A stretch of DNA of 64,000 nt from Sphingosinicella soli (GCF_014199685.1 NZ_JACHNZ010000001.1:1-64000); one strand, 5' to 3'; counted from the stretch's first letter, positions 14,167 to 23,254 are shown. Notes: generated from the sequence alone by a model not told the origin. Numbers and translations: made by a program.

Positions 14167-15317
14167 TGGCAGACCGCAGCTTTCTCGACTGGCCGTTCTT
14201 CGAAGACCGGCACCGCGACTATGCCGCGCGGCTGGAGGCGTGGTGCCGGGAGAATTTGCCTGTCGACCACGGCGACACCGACGCTGCGTGCCGCCGGCTT
14301 GTGGCCATACTGGGCGAAGGCGGCTGGCTTTTGCCGACGGCGGTAGACCCCGATGCCGTGGCCCCTCTCGACGTGCGCACGCTCTGCATCACGCGCGAGA
14401 CGCTGGCGCGGCATGACGGGCTCGCCGACTTCGCCTTTGCGATGCAGGGGCTCGGCACCGGGACGATCAGCCTGTTCGGCGACGAAGGCCACCGCGAATG
14501 GCTGCGCAAGACGCGCGCGGGCAAGGCGATTTCCGCGTTCGCGCTTTCGGAGCCGCGCTCGGGATCGGACGTCGCCAACATGGACATGGCGGCGCGGCGC
14601 GACGGCGGCGACTATGTGCTTTCGGGCGAGAAAACGTGGATTTCGAACGGCGGGATCGCCGACGTTTACACCGTGTTCGCACGCACCGGCGAGGCGCCCG
14701 GCGCCAAGGGGCTTTCGGCGTTCATCGTGGCGGCGGACACGCCGGGGCTGGAGGTCGCCGAGCGCATCGACGTCATCGCCCCGCACCCGCTCGCGCGGCT
14801 GCGCTTCAACGATGTGCGCGTGCCCGCCTCGGCGATGGTGGGGAAACCGGGCGACGGCTTCCGCATCGCCATGTCGGTGCTCGACGTGTTCCGCTCGACC
14901 GTGGGCGCGGCGGCGCTCGGCTTTGCGCGGCGGGCACTGGAAGAGAGCATCACGCGCACGCGCGAGCGCACGCTTTTCGGCGCGCCGCTGTTCGACCTGC
15001 AGATGGTGCAGGGACATATCGCGGACATGGCGCTCGACGTCGATGCCGCCGCGCTCCTCGTCTACCGGGCCGCGTGGACCAAGGACATGGGCGCGCCGCG
15101 CGTGACGCGCGAGGCGGCGATGGCGAAGCTCTACGCCACCGATCGCGCGCAGGCGGTGATCGACAAGGCGGTGCAGCTTCACGGCGGCGACGGCGTGCGC
15201 CGGGGCCATATCGTCGAAAGCCTGTACCGGGAAATCCGCGCGCTTCGCATCTACGAAGGCGCATCGGACGTCCAGAAGGTGGTGATCGCACGTCAGGTAA
15301 TGGGAGCGGGAGCATGA
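14166..15317 (+). CDS. Acyl-CoA dehydrogenase family protein
   Basis: The 383-residue flavoprotein begins [20 protein letters not shown] at ATG 14166, overlapping the previous stop. It has the FAD/substrate motifs [16 protein letters not shown] and [10 protein letters not shown], the C-terminal helix bundle ([17 protein letters not shown]-type segment) and [20 protein letters not shown]. It should dehydrogenate a CoA intermediate downstream of ACMR. The frame is open far upstream within the previous gene, but the ATG with normal family length is the credible start. ATGA overlap links it to the ligase. Confidence 0.88.
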   Translation: MADRSFLDWPFFEDRHRDYAARLEAWCRENLPVDHGDTDAACRRLVAILGEGGWLLPTAVDPDAVAPLDVRTLCITRETLARHDGLADFAFAMQGLGTGTISLFGDEGHREWLRKTRAGKAISAFALSEPRSGSDVANMDMAARRDGGDYVLSGEKTWISNGGIADVYTVFARTGEAPGAKGLSAFIVAADTPGLEVAERIDVIAPHPLARLRFNDVRVPASAMVGKPGDGFRIAMSVLDVFRSTVGAAALGFARRALEESITRTRERTLFGAPLFDLQMVQGHIADMALDVDAAALLVYRAAWTKDMGAPRVTREAAMAKLYATDRAQAVIDKAVQLHGGDGVRRGHIVESLYREIRALRIYEGASDVQKVVIARQVMGAGA

Positions 15318-16942
15318 TTTTGGGGCCGTCGGCGCATGTCGATACGTTCACGCGGGACAATCTGCCGCCCTTCGAAGAATGGCCGGACCTGCTGCTGGAC
15401 GGCTTCGATTACCCCGAAACTCTGAACGCGGGCGTCGAGCTGACCGACGCGATGGTGGAGAAGGGCTTCGGCGACCACACCGCGCTGATCGGTAACGGGC
15501 GGCAGCGCACCTACAAGGAACTCACCGACTGGTCGAACCGCATCGCGCATGCGCTTGTCGAGGATTACGGCGTTCAGCCGGGCAACCGCGTGCTGATCCG
15601 GTCTGCCAACAACCCCGCGATGGTCGCGTGCTGGCTCGCCGCGACGAAGGCGGGGGCGGTCGTCGTCAACACCATGCCGATGCTGCGCGCGGGCGAGCTT
15701 TCGAAGATCGTCGACAAGGCGGAGATCAGCCTTGCGCTCTGCGACACGCGGCTGATGGACGAAATGGCTCTGTGCGCGAAGGACAGCCGTTTCCTGAAAG
15801 CGGTCGTCGGCTTCGACGGCACCGCGAACCACGATGCGGAGCTTGATCGCGTCGCGCTCGGCAAGTCGGTGAAATTCGATGCGGTCGAGACGGGCCGCGA
15901 CGACGTGGCGCTGCTCGGCTTCACATCGGGCACCACGGGCGAGCCCAAGGCGACGATGCACTTCCACCGCGACCTGCTCATCATCGCGGACGGCTATGCG
16001 AAGGAAGTGCTCGGCGTGCGCCCGAACGATATTTTCGTGGGCTCCCCGCCGCTCGCCTTCACCTTCGGGCTCGGCGGGCTCGCGATCTTTCCGCTGCGTT
16101 TCGGGGCTGCCGCGACGCTGCTGGAGCACGCATCGCCTCCGAACATGATCGAGATCATCGAGACGTACCGGGCGACGATCAGCTTCACCGCGCCCACCGC
16201 CTACCGCATGATGCTCGCCGCGCTCGACGAGGGCGCGGACCTCTCGTCGCTGCGCATTGCCGTGTCGGCGGGCGAAACGCTGCCCGCGCCGGTGTTCGAG
16301 GACTGGGTGAGGAAGACCGGGAAGCCGATCCTCGACGGCATCGGCGCGACCGAAATGCTGCACATTTTCATTTCGAACCGGCTGGACGACATGCACCCGG
16401 CCTGCACGGGGCGGCCGCTCACCGGCTATGAGGCGAAGATCGTCGACGAGGACATGAGCGAACTGCCGCGCGGCGAGGTCGGGCGGCTTGCCGTGCGCGG
16501 GCCTGTCGGCTGCCGCTATCTCGCCGACACGCGTCAGCAGAAGTACGTGAAGAAAGGCTGGAACCTGACCGGCGATTCCTTCACGCAGGACACCGAGGGC
16601 CGTTTCCACTTCGCCGCGCGCTCCGACGACATGATCATCTCGGCGGGCTATAACATCGCCGGGCCGGAGGTGGAGGCCGCGCTGCTCAAGCATCCGCACG
16701 TGCTCGAATGCGCGGTGATCGGCATCGCCGACGAGGCGCGGGGGCAGATCGTGGAGGCGCATATCGTTCTGGTGGAAGGCGTCGCGGCGGGCGACGGTGT
16801 TGTGAAGACATTGCAGGATCACGTGAAGGCCACCATCGCGCCCTACAAGTATCCGCGTTCGGTGCGGTTCACCGCCGCGCTTCCGAAAACCGAAAGCGGC
16901 AAGATCCAGCGGTTCCGATTGAAAGCGGAAAGACAGGCATGA
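15314..16942 (+). CDS. 2-Aminobenzoate-CoA ligase (AMP-forming)
   Basis: The 542-residue protein is an adenylate-forming ligase: ATP-binding [19 protein letters not shown] (about 202-220), the A5 motif [12 protein letters not shown], the A7/A8 region [21 protein letters not shown] and the catalytic lysine in KTESGKIQR. Its N-terminus ([18 protein letters not shown]) and overall pattern resemble benzoate/2-aminobenzoate-CoA ligases. Gene order between ACMR-pathway genes and kynureninase points to anthranilate as substrate, giving 2-aminobenzoyl-CoA. Benzoate or a related acid remains possible. Confidence 0.88.
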   Translation: MILGPSAHVDTFTRDNLPPFEEWPDLLLDGFDYPETLNAGVELTDAMVEKGFGDHTALIGNGRQRTYKELTDWSNRIAHALVEDYGVQPGNRVLIRSANNPAMVACWLAATKAGAVVVNTMPMLRAGELSKIVDKAEISLALCDTRLMDEMALCAKDSRFLKAVVGFDGTANHDAELDRVALGKSVKFDAVETGRDDVALLGFTSGTTGEPKATMHFHRDLLIIADGYAKEVLGVRPNDIFVGSPPLAFTFGLGGLAIFPLRFGAAATLLEHASPPNMIEIIETYRATISFTAPTAYRMMLAALDEGADLSSLRIAVSAGETLPAPVFEDWVRKTGKPILDGIGATEMLHIFISNRLDDMHPACTGRPLTGYEAKIVDEDMSELPRGEVGRLAVRGPVGCRYLADTRQQKYVKKGWNLTGDSFTQDTEGRFHFAARSDDMIISAGYNIAGPEVEAALLKHPHVLECAVIGIADEARGQIVEAHIVLVEGVAAGDGVVKTLQDHVKATIAPYKYPRSVRFTAALPKTESGKIQRFRLKAERQA

Positions 16943-18132
16943 CCGATTTCAGCGCGACGCGCGCCAAGTTCCATATCCCCGAAGGCGTCATCTACCTCGA
17001 CGGCAATTCGCTCGGGCCGCTGCCGGTCGCTGCGAAGGCGCGCGCGGGCAAGGTGATCGAAGAGGAGTGGGGCGGCGAGCTTATCAAGGGCTGGAACAGC
17101 GCCGGCTGGATGGTGCAGCCGCGGAAAGTGGGCGACCGCATCGCCCGGCTGATTGGCGCGCCCGAGGGCAGCGTCGTGATGGGCGATACGCTTTCGATCA
17201 AGGTCTATCAGGCGCTCGCATCGGCGCTCGAAATGCGCCCCGAGCGGCGCGTGATCCTGTCGGACAGCGGCAATTTCCCCACCGACCTCTACATGGCGCA
17301 GGGCTTGATCCGCTCGCTGGGGCAGGGGCACGAACTGAAGGTCGTGGAGCCCGAAGCCGTGGAGGCCGCGATCGACGAGAGCGTCGCGGTGCTGATGATT
17401 ACCGAGGTCGATTATCGCACGGGCCGCGTGCACGACATGGCGAAGCTCACCGCAAAGGCGCACGCGACAGGCGCGCTGACGATCTGGGATCTCGCGCACT
17501 CGGCAGGTGCGATCCCCGTGGATGTGACGCGGGCAGGCGCAGACTTCGCAGTCGGCTGCACCTACAAATACCTGAACGGCGGCCCCGGCGCGCCTGCGTT
17601 CATCTACGTCGCCGCCGAGCACGCAGGCGCCGCACGCCCGGCGCTTTCCGGCTGGATGGGGCACGAGGCGCCGTTCGCGTTCGACCATGACTACCGCCCC
17701 GGCGGCGGCATCGAGCGGATGCGCGTCGGCACGCCGCCGATCATCGCGCTCGCCGTGCTCGATGCCGCGCTCGATGCATGGGAGGGCGTCGACATGGCGG
17801 ACGTGCGCCGCAAGTCGGTGGAACTGTCGGAACTGTTCATCCGCGAGGTCGAGGCGCGCTGCCCCGAGCTGACGCTGGCCTCGCCCCGCGACAGCGCAGT
17901 GCGGGGCAGCCAGGTGTCGTTCCGTCACGCGCAGGGCTACGCGATCATGCAGGCGCTGATCGCGCGCGGGCTCATCGGCGATTTCCGCGCGCCCGACGCG
18001 CTGCGCTTCGGTTTCACGCCGCTCTATATCGGGCAGGACGAGGTTCTGGGCGCCGTCTCCATCATGGAGGATGTGCTGAACACGAAAAGCTGGGACAAAC
18101 CCGAATATCACCGGAGAGGACTTGTCACGTGA
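16939..18132 (+). CDS. kynU: Kynureninase
   Basis: The 397-residue PLP enzyme has the kynureninase hallmarks [11 protein letters not shown] near the N-terminus, [33 protein letters not shown] and the Schiff-base lysine in [15 protein letters not shown] (Lys210). RFGFTPLY near the C-terminus closes the active site. It cleaves L-kynurenine to anthranilate and alanine and so feeds the ligase encoded just upstream. Its start overlaps the ligase stop (ATGA) and its stop overlaps the dioxygenase start (GTGA). Confidence 0.95.
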   Translation: MTDFSATRAKFHIPEGVIYLDGNSLGPLPVAAKARAGKVIEEEWGGELIKGWNSAGWMVQPRKVGDRIARLIGAPEGSVVMGDTLSIKVYQALASALEMRPERRVILSDSGNFPTDLYMAQGLIRSLGQGHELKVVEPEAVEAAIDESVAVLMITEVDYRTGRVHDMAKLTAKAHATGALTIWDLAHSAGAIPVDVTRAGADFAVGCTYKYLNGGPGAPAFIYVAAEHAGAARPALSGWMGHEAPFAFDHDYRPGGGIERMRVGTPPIIALAVLDAALDAWEGVDMADVRRKSVELSELFIREVEARCPELTLASPRDSAVRGSQVSFRHAQGYAIMQALIARGLIGDFRAPDALRFGFTPLYIGQDEVLGAVSIMEDVLNTKSWDKPEYHRRGLVT

Positions 18133-18974
18133 GCGGATCGAAACCCTATGATCCCGCGACCGAAGGCGCCGAGATGTCGTTCCGCGAACGCATGTCGTAC
18201 GGCGACTATCTGTCGCTCGATCGCATTCTCGATGCGCAGAACCCGCTTTCGACTGCGCACGACGAAATGCTGTTCATCATCCAGCACCAGACGTCCGAGT
18301 TGTGGATAAAGCTCGCCGTTCACGAGATGCGCGCCGCGATGAAGGCGATCCGCGAAGGGCGCGTGCAGAACGCCTTCAAGATGCTGACGCGCGTGGCGCG
18401 CATCTTCGAACAGCTCAACAGCGCGTGGGACGTGCTGCGGACGATGACACCGAGCGAATATACCGAGTTTCGGGATTCGCTGGGGCAATCGTCGGGCTTC
18501 CAGTCCTACCAGTACCGCGCGATCGAGTTTCTTGCGGGCAACCGCAACGCCGCGATGCTGAAGCCGCATGCGCACCGGCCCGACGTGATGGCGAAGCTGG
18601 AAGCCATTCTGGCCGAACCCAGCCTTTACGACGAGGCGCTGCTGCTGCTTCAGCGCAGCGGCATTCCGATCGGCGCGGCCGATGCGGAGCGCACCGACTG
18701 GGCGGCGCCGCGCGCGGAAAGCCAGGATGTGATCGAGGCCTGGAAAACCATTTACCAGGCGCCCGAAAAATACTGGGCGCTTTATGAGCTGGCCGAGAAA
18801 CTGGTCGATTTCGAGGATTATTTCCGGCGCTGGCGCTTCAATCACGTAACGACCGTGGAGCGCATCATCGGACTGAAACGCGGCACCGGCGGCACGTCGG
18901 GCGTTTCCTACCTCCGCAAGATGCTTGAGGTGGAATTGTTCCCCGAACTCTGGAAAGTACGCACCGAACTCTAG
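18129..18974 (+). CDS. kynA: Tryptophan 2,3-dioxygenase
   Basis: The 281-residue haem protein starts at GTG 18129 inside the kynureninase stop. It shows [31 protein letters not shown] with the distal/proximal pocket residues, [17 protein letters not shown], and the C-terminal signature [15 protein letters not shown]. It opens the tryptophan indole ring to N-formylkynurenine, the entry reaction of the cluster. It is normal in length for bacterial TDO and nothing appears missing. Confidence 0.96.
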   Translation: MSGSKPYDPATEGAEMSFRERMSYGDYLSLDRILDAQNPLSTAHDEMLFIIQHQTSELWIKLAVHEMRAAMKAIREGRVQNAFKMLTRVARIFEQLNSAWDVLRTMTPSEYTEFRDSLGQSSGFQSYQYRAIEFLAGNRNAAMLKPHAHRPDVMAKLEAILAEPSLYDEALLLLQRSGIPIGAADAERTDWAAPRAESQDVIEAWKTIYQAPEKYWALYELAEKLVDFEDYFRRWRFNHVTTVERIIGLKRGTGGTSGVSYLRKMLEVELFPELWKVRTEL

Positions 18975-18984
18975 GAGCACGACC

Positions 18985-20160
18985 GTGACAAATTTCGATC
19001 CCTTCGACCCCTTCGGGCTTGAGCAGCAGCTGACCGAAGACGAGCAGATGATTTCCACGACCGCGCGCCGCTATGCCGAGGACCGGCTGGCGCCGCGCGT
19101 CGTCGAGGCCTTCCGGCACGAGAAGACCGACGCTGCGATCTTCCGCGAGATGGGCGAGCTTGGCCTGCTCGGCGCGACGATTTCGCCCGAATACGGCGGC
19201 GCGGGCTTCGGCTATGTCGCCTACGGGCTGATCGCCCGCGAGGTGGAGGCGATCGACAGCGGCTACCGCTCGATGATGAGCGTGCAGTCTTCGCTCGTGA
19301 TGGTGCCGATCGAGACGTTCGGATCGGAAGCGCAGAAGCAGAAGTACCTGCCGAAACTTGCGAGCGGCGAATGGATCGGCTGCTTCGGGCTCACCGAGCC
19401 GGACCACGGCTCCGACCCCGGATCGATGGCGACGCGCGCGAAGAGCGTGCCCGGCGGCTACCGTCTTTCAGGTGCCAAGACGTGGATCACCAATTCGCCG
19501 ATCGCCCATGTCTTCGTGGTGTGGGCAAAGACCGATGACGGCGCCATTCGCGGCTTCGTGCTGGAAAAGGGCATGGAGGGGCTCTCTGCCCCCGCGATCC
19601 ACGGCAAGGTCGGCCTGCGCGCCTCGATCACCGGGCAGATCCTTATGGACGAGGTGTTCGTGCCCGAAGAGGCGATGTTCCCGGAGGTGCGCGGGCTGAA
19701 AGGACCGTTCACCTGCCTCAACTCCGCGCGCTACGGCATCGCGTGGGGCGCGCTCGGCGCGGCGGAATCCTGCTACAAAACGGCGCGGCAATATACGATG
19801 GACCGCAAGCAGTTCGGGCGGCCGCTCGCCGCGAACCAGCTCATCCAGAAGAAGCTCGCCGACATGGTGACGGACATCGCCCTCGGCTTTCAGGGCTGCC
19901 TGCGGCTCGGGCGCATGAAGGAAGACGGGCATCCGCCGGTGGAGCTGACCTCGATCCTGAAGCGCAACAGCTGCGGCAAGGCGCTCGATATCGCCCGCAC
20001 GGCGCGCGACATGCTCGGCGGCAACGGCATTTCCGACGAGTTCGGCGTGGCGCGGCACCTCGTGAACCTGGAGGTGGTGAACACCTACGAGGGCACGCAC
20101 GATGTCCACGCGCTCATCATCGGGCGGGCGATCACCGGCATCGCCGCGTTCGCGAACTGA
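18985..20160 (+). CDS. gcdH: Glutaryl-CoA dehydrogenase
   Basis: The 391-residue acyl-CoA dehydrogenase starts at GTG 18985 with AGGAG at 18973-18977. It has [51 protein letters not shown] and the glutaryl-CoA dehydrogenase ending [20 protein letters not shown]. The enzyme oxidatively decarboxylates glutaryl-CoA to crotonyl-CoA. Its place at the end of the cluster suggests that the seven-carbon ring product is shortened to glutaryl-CoA and finished here. It could also serve lysine degradation. Confidence 0.9.
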   Translation: MTNFDPFDPFGLEQQLTEDEQMISTTARRYAEDRLAPRVVEAFRHEKTDAAIFREMGELGLLGATISPEYGGAGFGYVAYGLIAREVEAIDSGYRSMMSVQSSLVMVPIETFGSEAQKQKYLPKLASGEWIGCFGLTEPDHGSDPGSMATRAKSVPGGYRLSGAKTWITNSPIAHVFVVWAKTDDGAIRGFVLEKGMEGLSAPAIHGKVGLRASITGQILMDEVFVPEEAMFPEVRGLKGPFTCLNSARYGIAWGALGAAESCYKTARQYTMDRKQFGRPLAANQLIQKKLADMVTDIALGFQGCLRLGRMKEDGHPPVELTSILKRNSCGKALDIARTARDMLGGNGISDEFGVARHLVNLEVVNTYEGTHDVHALIIGRAITGIAAFAN

Positions 20161-20168
20161 GCGGCGTC

Positions 20169-20585
20169 ATGGCGTTCACGGCGGTTCGCCCTTTGCGGTT
20201 CGGGGACTGCGACCCTTCGGGGATCGCCTATTTCCCGTCGTATCTGCACCTGCTCGTGGGGGTGATGGAGGAGTTTTTCGACTCGATCGGCGCCCCCTGG
20301 CCGGTGATGATGGGCGAGCGCCGCATTTCGGTGCCCACGGTGCGGCTCGACATCACGTTCAGCCATCCGGGCGTTCACGGCGACGTGCTCGATTTCGCGC
20401 TCGGCGTGCGGCGCGTGGGCAAGAGTTCGCTCGACCTCATACACCGCATCACCTGCGGCGGCACATTGCTCTGGTCCGCTGAGCAGCGCATCGTCGCGAC
20501 CGACACCGATACCCACCGCGCGCGTCCGTGGCCGGACGACATGCGCGCGGCGTTTGAACAGCATCTGGAGAGCACGAATGTTTGA
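20169..20585 (+). CDS. Acyl-CoA thioesterase, hot-dog fold (4HBT type)
   Basis: The 138-residue protein begins MAFTAVRPLRFGDCDPSGIAYF. FGDCDPSGI holds the catalytic Asp of 4-hydroxybenzoyl-CoA thioesterase-like enzymes, and the hot-dog helix region (LHLLVGVMEEFFDSIG) follows. A thioesterase in this cluster would release CoA from a dead-end or side product and prevent CoA trapping. Small thioesterases accompany the Azoarcus 2-aminobenzoate clusters as well. Its 3' end overlaps the RidA gene by 8 bases. Confidence 0.85.
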   Translation: MAFTAVRPLRFGDCDPSGIAYFPSYLHLLVGVMEEFFDSIGAPWPVMMGERRISVPTVRLDITFSHPGVHGDVLDFALGVRRVGKSSLDLIHRITCGGTLLWSAEQRIVATDTDTHRARPWPDDMRAAFEQHLESTNV

Positions 20586-20973
20586 AACCCTGCAGCCCGA
20601 AGGCTGGGTGAAGCCAATCGGCTATGCGAACGGCGTCGCCGCCGAGGGCACATTGATCTTCGTGGGCGGCCAGATCGGCTGGAATGCGAACGCGCAGTTC
20701 GAGACGGACGATTTCGCGGCGCAGACCCGGCAGACGCTTGAGAACGTCGTCGCGGTGCTGAAGGCGGGCGGGGCGGGGCCGGAGCATGTGGCCTCGATGA
20801 CGTGGTACGTGACCGACAAGGCCGAATATCTCGCCAACCTGAAGGGCGTCGGCGCCGCCTACCGCGACGTGATGGGCAAGAACTTCCCGGCGATGGCGCT
20901 GGTGCAGGTCGCAGCGCTCGTCGAGGACCGCGCGAAGGTGGAGATTCAGGCGTTCGCGGTGAAGCCGCGCTGA
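20578..20973 (+). CDS. RidA/YjgF-family enamine/imine deaminase-like protein
   Basis: The 131-residue protein has the family pattern: IGYANGVAAEGTLIFVGGQIGWN, DDFAAQTRQTLENVVAVLKAGGA, MTWYVTDKAEYLANLKGVGAAYR and FPAMALVQVAALVEDRAKVEIQA. RidA-type trimers hydrolyse reactive enamines and imines, and related proteins act as aminomuconate deaminases. The ACMR product is itself an enamine, so this protein may remove its amino group as a true pathway step. It is the last gene of the operon. Confidence 0.87.
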   Translation: MFETLQPEGWVKPIGYANGVAAEGTLIFVGGQIGWNANAQFETDDFAAQTRQTLENVVAVLKAGGAGPEHVASMTWYVTDKAEYLANLKGVGAAYRDVMGKNFPAMALVQVAALVEDRAKVEIQAFAVKPR

Positions 20974-21035
20974 CGGAGTTGGATGCGTTTTCCACAGCTT
21001 ATCGCGGTCTGCGCTGAAATAACGGAGATGCGCGC

Positions 21036-21064
21036 TTGACAGCGCCGGGCCCCGCCAATAGGTA
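21036..21064 (+). promoter_or_regulatory. Promoter of tRNA-Asp
   Basis: A perfect TTGACA (21036-21041) is followed by a 17-base spacer and TAGGTA (21059-21064). The -10 is weak, but start about 23 bases before the tRNA fits a short 5' leader. Confidence 0.5.
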
Positions 21065-21093
21065 CGCCCGGCTTTCGAAATACGAAGCAATGC

Positions 21094-21170
21094 GCGGGTG
21101 TAGCTCAGTTGGTTAGAGTGCCGGCCTGTCACGCCGGAGGTCGCGGGTTCGAGCCCCGTCACTCGCGCCA
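21094..21170 (+). tRNA. tRNA-Asp (anticodon GTC)
   Basis: The 77-base sequence folds as a complete cloverleaf. The acceptor stem GCGGGTG pairs with CACTCGC, and the D arm is GCTC/GAGT. The anticodon stem is CCGGC/GCCGG with loop CTGTCAC (anticodon GTC at 21128-21130), and the T arm is GCGGG-TTCGAGC-CCCGT. CCA is encoded at 21168-21170. All hallmark bases are present, so it should be functional. Confidence 0.97.
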
Positions 21171-21196
21171 TTTCTCGCAAGCAGAAATGGCGCTTT
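21165..21196 (+). terminator. Rho-independent terminator overlapping the tRNA-Asp 3' end
   Basis: GCGCCATTTCT (21165-21175) and AGAAATGGCGC (21183-21193) form a perfect 11-base stem with a 7-base loop, followed by TTT. The 5' arm includes the last bases and CCA of the tRNA, so RNA processing must open the hairpin to mature the 3' end. Confidence 0.8.
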
Positions 21197-21213
21197 CCCC
21201 GCAGGAAACGAGA

Positions 21214-21522
21214 TCAGGCTTCGACGCTGTCGAAGACCCTGAACTCATGCGCGATGGAGCGCTCCACCAGCAGTTCATAGATCGCCGCGACGTGCTCGCG
21301 CGACAGCCCGTGCGCATCGGCGGCGGCGCAGGCCTTGGCGATCACGTCCGCCTTGCGCGCTTCGTCGCGCACCGCGCCGCGCGCCGTTTTCACGCGCGCC
21401 GCCGCCTCGATATACCGCATCCGCTTCGCCAGCAGCGCGACGATTTCCCGGTCGAGCGCATCGATCGCGGCGCGGATCTCGGGCATGGTGGTGCAGGCGT
21501 CGGGGGGAACGATGTCGGTCAT
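21214..21522 (-). CDS. Chorismate mutase, AroQ class
   Basis: The 102-residue all-helical protein has IRAAIDALDREIVALLAKRM, then R-x-x-A-R-V-K (AAARVKTARGAV), a charged middle and LSREHVAAIYELLVERSIAHE, the arrangement of AroQ/PchB-type chorismate mutases. It converts chorismate to prephenate for phenylalanine and tyrosine synthesis. It is a stand-alone domain without a fused dehydratase or dehydrogenase. Its start overlaps the stop of the DUF2842 gene by 4 bases, so it is translationally coupled to the genes upstream. Confidence 0.9.
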   Translation of the reverse strand: MTDIVPPDACTTMPEIRAAIDALDREIVALLAKRMRYIEAAARVKTARGAVRDEARKADVIAKACAAADAHGLSREHVAAIYELLVERSIAHEFRVFDSVEA

Positions 21523-21737
21523 TTACGGAAGCGTCCGGTCTCTATCCAGCGAACAAGGGGGCGGGCCGGGAAGACCCAGGCGATGCCGAGCAGGATCCAG
21601 ACGGGAAGCTGGACGAGCACGGGAAGGCGCGTGACGGGCTCCGCCACCGCGACGGCGAGCACGGTGTAGATCGCGAGCAGAACGATCAGCAGCAGCACGC
21701 CGAAGGGCTTCCGTAGGCTGGGCCTGGGATCGGTCAT
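21519..21737 (-). CDS. DUF2842 membrane protein
   Basis: The 72-residue protein has two hydrophobic segments (FGVLLLIVLLAIYTVLAVAVA and LPVWILLGIAWVFPARPL) and ends WIETGRFRK, the usual ending of alphaproteobacterial DUF2842 proteins. Function is unknown. ATGA overlaps connect it to the 5-formyl-THF cyclo-ligase upstream and chorismate mutase downstream. Confidence 0.82.
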   Translation of the reverse strand: MTDPRPSLRKPFGVLLLIVLLAIYTVLAVAVAEPVTRLPVLVQLPVWILLGIAWVFPARPLVRWIETGRFRK

Positions 21738-22309
21738 GCGGCAAGCGTCCGGGTGGGGGTCACGACGGCGTCAAGGCGTTCGTCCCAGGCGTCCGCAGGG
21801 AGCGACGCGAGAATCTGCACATCCCAAGCAAGGCCGATCGCGACGGTGCGGTGCGCGGCTCTGAGCGCCGCCAGCGTGCGATCGAAGTGGCCCTTGCCCT
21901 GCCCGATGCGGTTGCCCTGCGCGTCGGCCGCCACGAGCGGGACGAGGAGCGCGCCGGGCACCGCCTCCGCCGCATCGGCAAGCGGCTGCAACGTGCCGAA
22001 CGGTCCGGGCTCCAGCGGGCCGTCTGCGACGCGGAACAGCATGGCGTCGTCGCGGCTTGCAAACCACGGCAGCAGAACGGTCACGCCCGCCGGCAGCAGG
22101 TCGTGACAGGCGGCGGGATCGATTTCGTGGCCCATCGGCGCATAGCTGCCGACGGTGCGCGCACCCTGCAGGAACGGCAGCGCGCGCGCGGCGAGCGCCG
22201 TCTCCAGTGCCCGGCGTTCGTCTGCGGCGAGGGCGCGAACGAACGCGGCCCGGGCCGCCCGCGCATCGCGGCGCAGGGTGTCCTTGTCGGTGGGGAGGGA
22301 AGTGGACAA
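21734..22309 (-). CDS. 5-Formyltetrahydrofolate cyclo-ligase
   Basis: The protein shows TDKDTLRRDARAARAAF, VGSYAPMGHEIDP, the folate/ATP region LLVPLVAADAQGNRIGQGKGHFDR and the ending WDERLDAVVTPTRTL, all characteristic of YgfA/MTHFS enzymes that convert 5-formyl-THF to methenyl-THF. I give TTG 22309 (191 residues, family length), but an in-frame TTG at 22333 is also possible; neither has a strong ribosome-binding site. Its position right after the 6S RNA gene matches the conserved zapA-ssrS-ygfA order, so it is probably on the tail of the 6S transcript. Confidence 0.9.
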   Translation of the reverse strand: MSTSLPTDKDTLRRDARAARAAFVRALAADERRALETALAARALPFLQGARTVGSYAPMGHEIDPAACHDLLPAGVTVLLPWFASRDDAMLFRVADGPLEPGPFGTLQPLADAAEAVPGALLVPLVAADAQGNRIGQGKGHFDRTLAALRAAHRTVAIGLAWDVQILASLPADAWDERLDAVVTPTRTLAA

Positions 22310-22354
22310 AGGGGAATCCGCGCGACAGGTCAAAATGGGTGGCGGAACCGCCTC

Positions 22355-22499
22355 GGCCGTTTGCCGGAATATCCTCTGACGCCAGTAACGTCAGGTGGGC
22401 ACCATATGGTCGGACCAGGATCCGCACAGGGACAGCACCCTTGGATGTCGATATCGCCTCAGGGATGTTCGCATCGCGCGCACCAGGCAGTATCCGCCG
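22355..22499 (-). ncRNA. ssrS: 6S RNA (ssrS), ends approximate
   Basis: The minus strand between zapA and the cyclo-ligase gene has 6S hallmarks. ATGCGAACATCCCTGAGGCG matches the conserved 5' half (compare CCCCUGAGCCGAU of E. coli), and TGGTGCCCACCTG and CAGAGGATATT are typical of the alphaproteobacterial 3' half. GACGTT-ACTG-GCGTC is part of a hairpin arm. 6S RNA binds sigma-70 holoenzyme by mimicking an open promoter. The conserved neighbourhood strengthens the call. Ends are estimated from the promoter at 22506-22534 and from pairing near 22360; they could be off by about 10 bases. Confidence 0.85.
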
Positions 22500-22505
22500 T
22501 GTGGT

Positions 22506-22534
22506 AATCTAGGCGCTCGCGCGTCGCTTCTCAA
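22506..22534 (-). promoter_or_regulatory. 6S RNA promoter within the 3' end of zapA
   Basis: On the minus strand TTGAGA (22534-22529), a 17-base spacer and TAGATT (22511-22506) make a good sigma-70 promoter. The TAG of the -10 is also the stop codon of zapA. The start would be near 22499. Confidence 0.6.
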
Positions 22535-22820
22535 GGGCTGCGACAACGGCTTCCACGCGCGCCGCCGCCTTTTCCAGCGCATTCGTGGCGATCGTGTCGC
22601 CGAGCGACGGATCGCGCTCCCGCGTTTCGAACAGTTCGTCGGCGATCAGGATGGCCGACATCAGCAGGAGACGCGGCTCGCTCATCTGGCCGAGCGCGCC
22701 CTGCAGGTCCGCCGCCTTGGCATCGACGTGCGCGGCGAGGCGGTTCAGCCGGTCTTCCTCGCCGTCGCGGCAGGCGAGGGGATAGGAGCGTCCGCCGATG
22801 GAGACATTGATCTGGCCCAT
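22509..22820 (-). CDS. zapA: Cell division protein ZapA
   Basis: The 103-residue protein begins MGQINVSIGGRSYPLAC, the beta-hairpin start of ZapA, then DGEEDRLNRLAAHVDAKAADL and MSEPRLLLMSAILIADELFE, followed by a coiled-coil C-terminus. ZapA bundles FtsZ filaments at midcell. It sits between a small coiled-coil gene and 6S RNA, the conserved order in this class. Confidence 0.93.
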   Translation of the reverse strand: MGQINVSIGGRSYPLACRDGEEDRLNRLAAHVDAKAADLQGALGQMSEPRLLLMSAILIADELFETRERDPSLGDTIATNALEKAAARVEAVVAALEKRRASA

Positions 22821-22824
22821 GCGA

Positions 22825-23022
22825 TCAGCCCCGCGACGCGATCAGCACGTCGAGATCGGCGACGGCGCGTTCGGTCGACTGACGCAGGCGGCGGTGCTTC
22901 TCGCGCAGCGCGTCCATCTCGGCGCCCGCGCCGTCGTCGATAGTCGTCGCGGCCCGCTCGAGTTTGTCGAGCGCGCTTTCGAGGCGTGTCAGCGCCGACG
23001 CGAAACCGGTCATCTGATCCAT
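22825..23022 (-). CDS. Small coiled-coil protein upstream of zapA (DUF4164-like)
   Basis: The 65-residue protein is almost entirely helical with heptads (ALTRLESALDKLERAATTID, then DALREKHRRLRQSTERAVAD). It has no signal or membrane segment. Small coiled-coil proteins of the DUF4164/ZapB-like kind are found directly upstream of zapA in alphaproteobacteria, so a divisome role is likely but not shown by sequence. It is 4 bases before zapA and first in the transcription unit. Confidence 0.75.
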   Translation of the reverse strand: MDQMTGFASALTRLESALDKLERAATTIDDGAGAEMDALREKHRRLRQSTERAVADLDVLIASRG

Positions 23023-23058
23023 GCCGAAAAGTCCTGAAATCAGCAGTTTGGGCGGGGA

Positions 23059-23087
23059 ACATAAGAACGAATCCGAATTAGGGTCAA
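23059..23087 (-). promoter_or_regulatory. Promoter of the coiled-coil/zapA unit
   Basis: On the minus strand TTGACC (23087-23082), exactly 17 bases, then TTATGT (23064-23059). The predicted start near 23052 leaves a leader of about 30 bases before the gene starting at 23022. Confidence 0.6.
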
Positions 23088-23254
23088 GACAGGCGCGGGT
23101 CGGTTCACCGATTCATTTCGATTTCAAAGGATTCCCGCCGGTTTTGCGCGCGCATGGCCGCCATGCCTTGACATGACGTTGACGGGGCATAAGCCCCTCT
23201 CCATTGTTCGCGCCGATTCGCCGCCCGGCCATAATATTGGGAACCAAGCCGAAG

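Noticed and set aside
23184-23197. GGGGC-ATAA-GCCCC hairpin before transketolase
   Set aside because: The stem is short, there is no T-run, and it does not overlap a clear promoter; it is not enough for a terminator or regulatory call.
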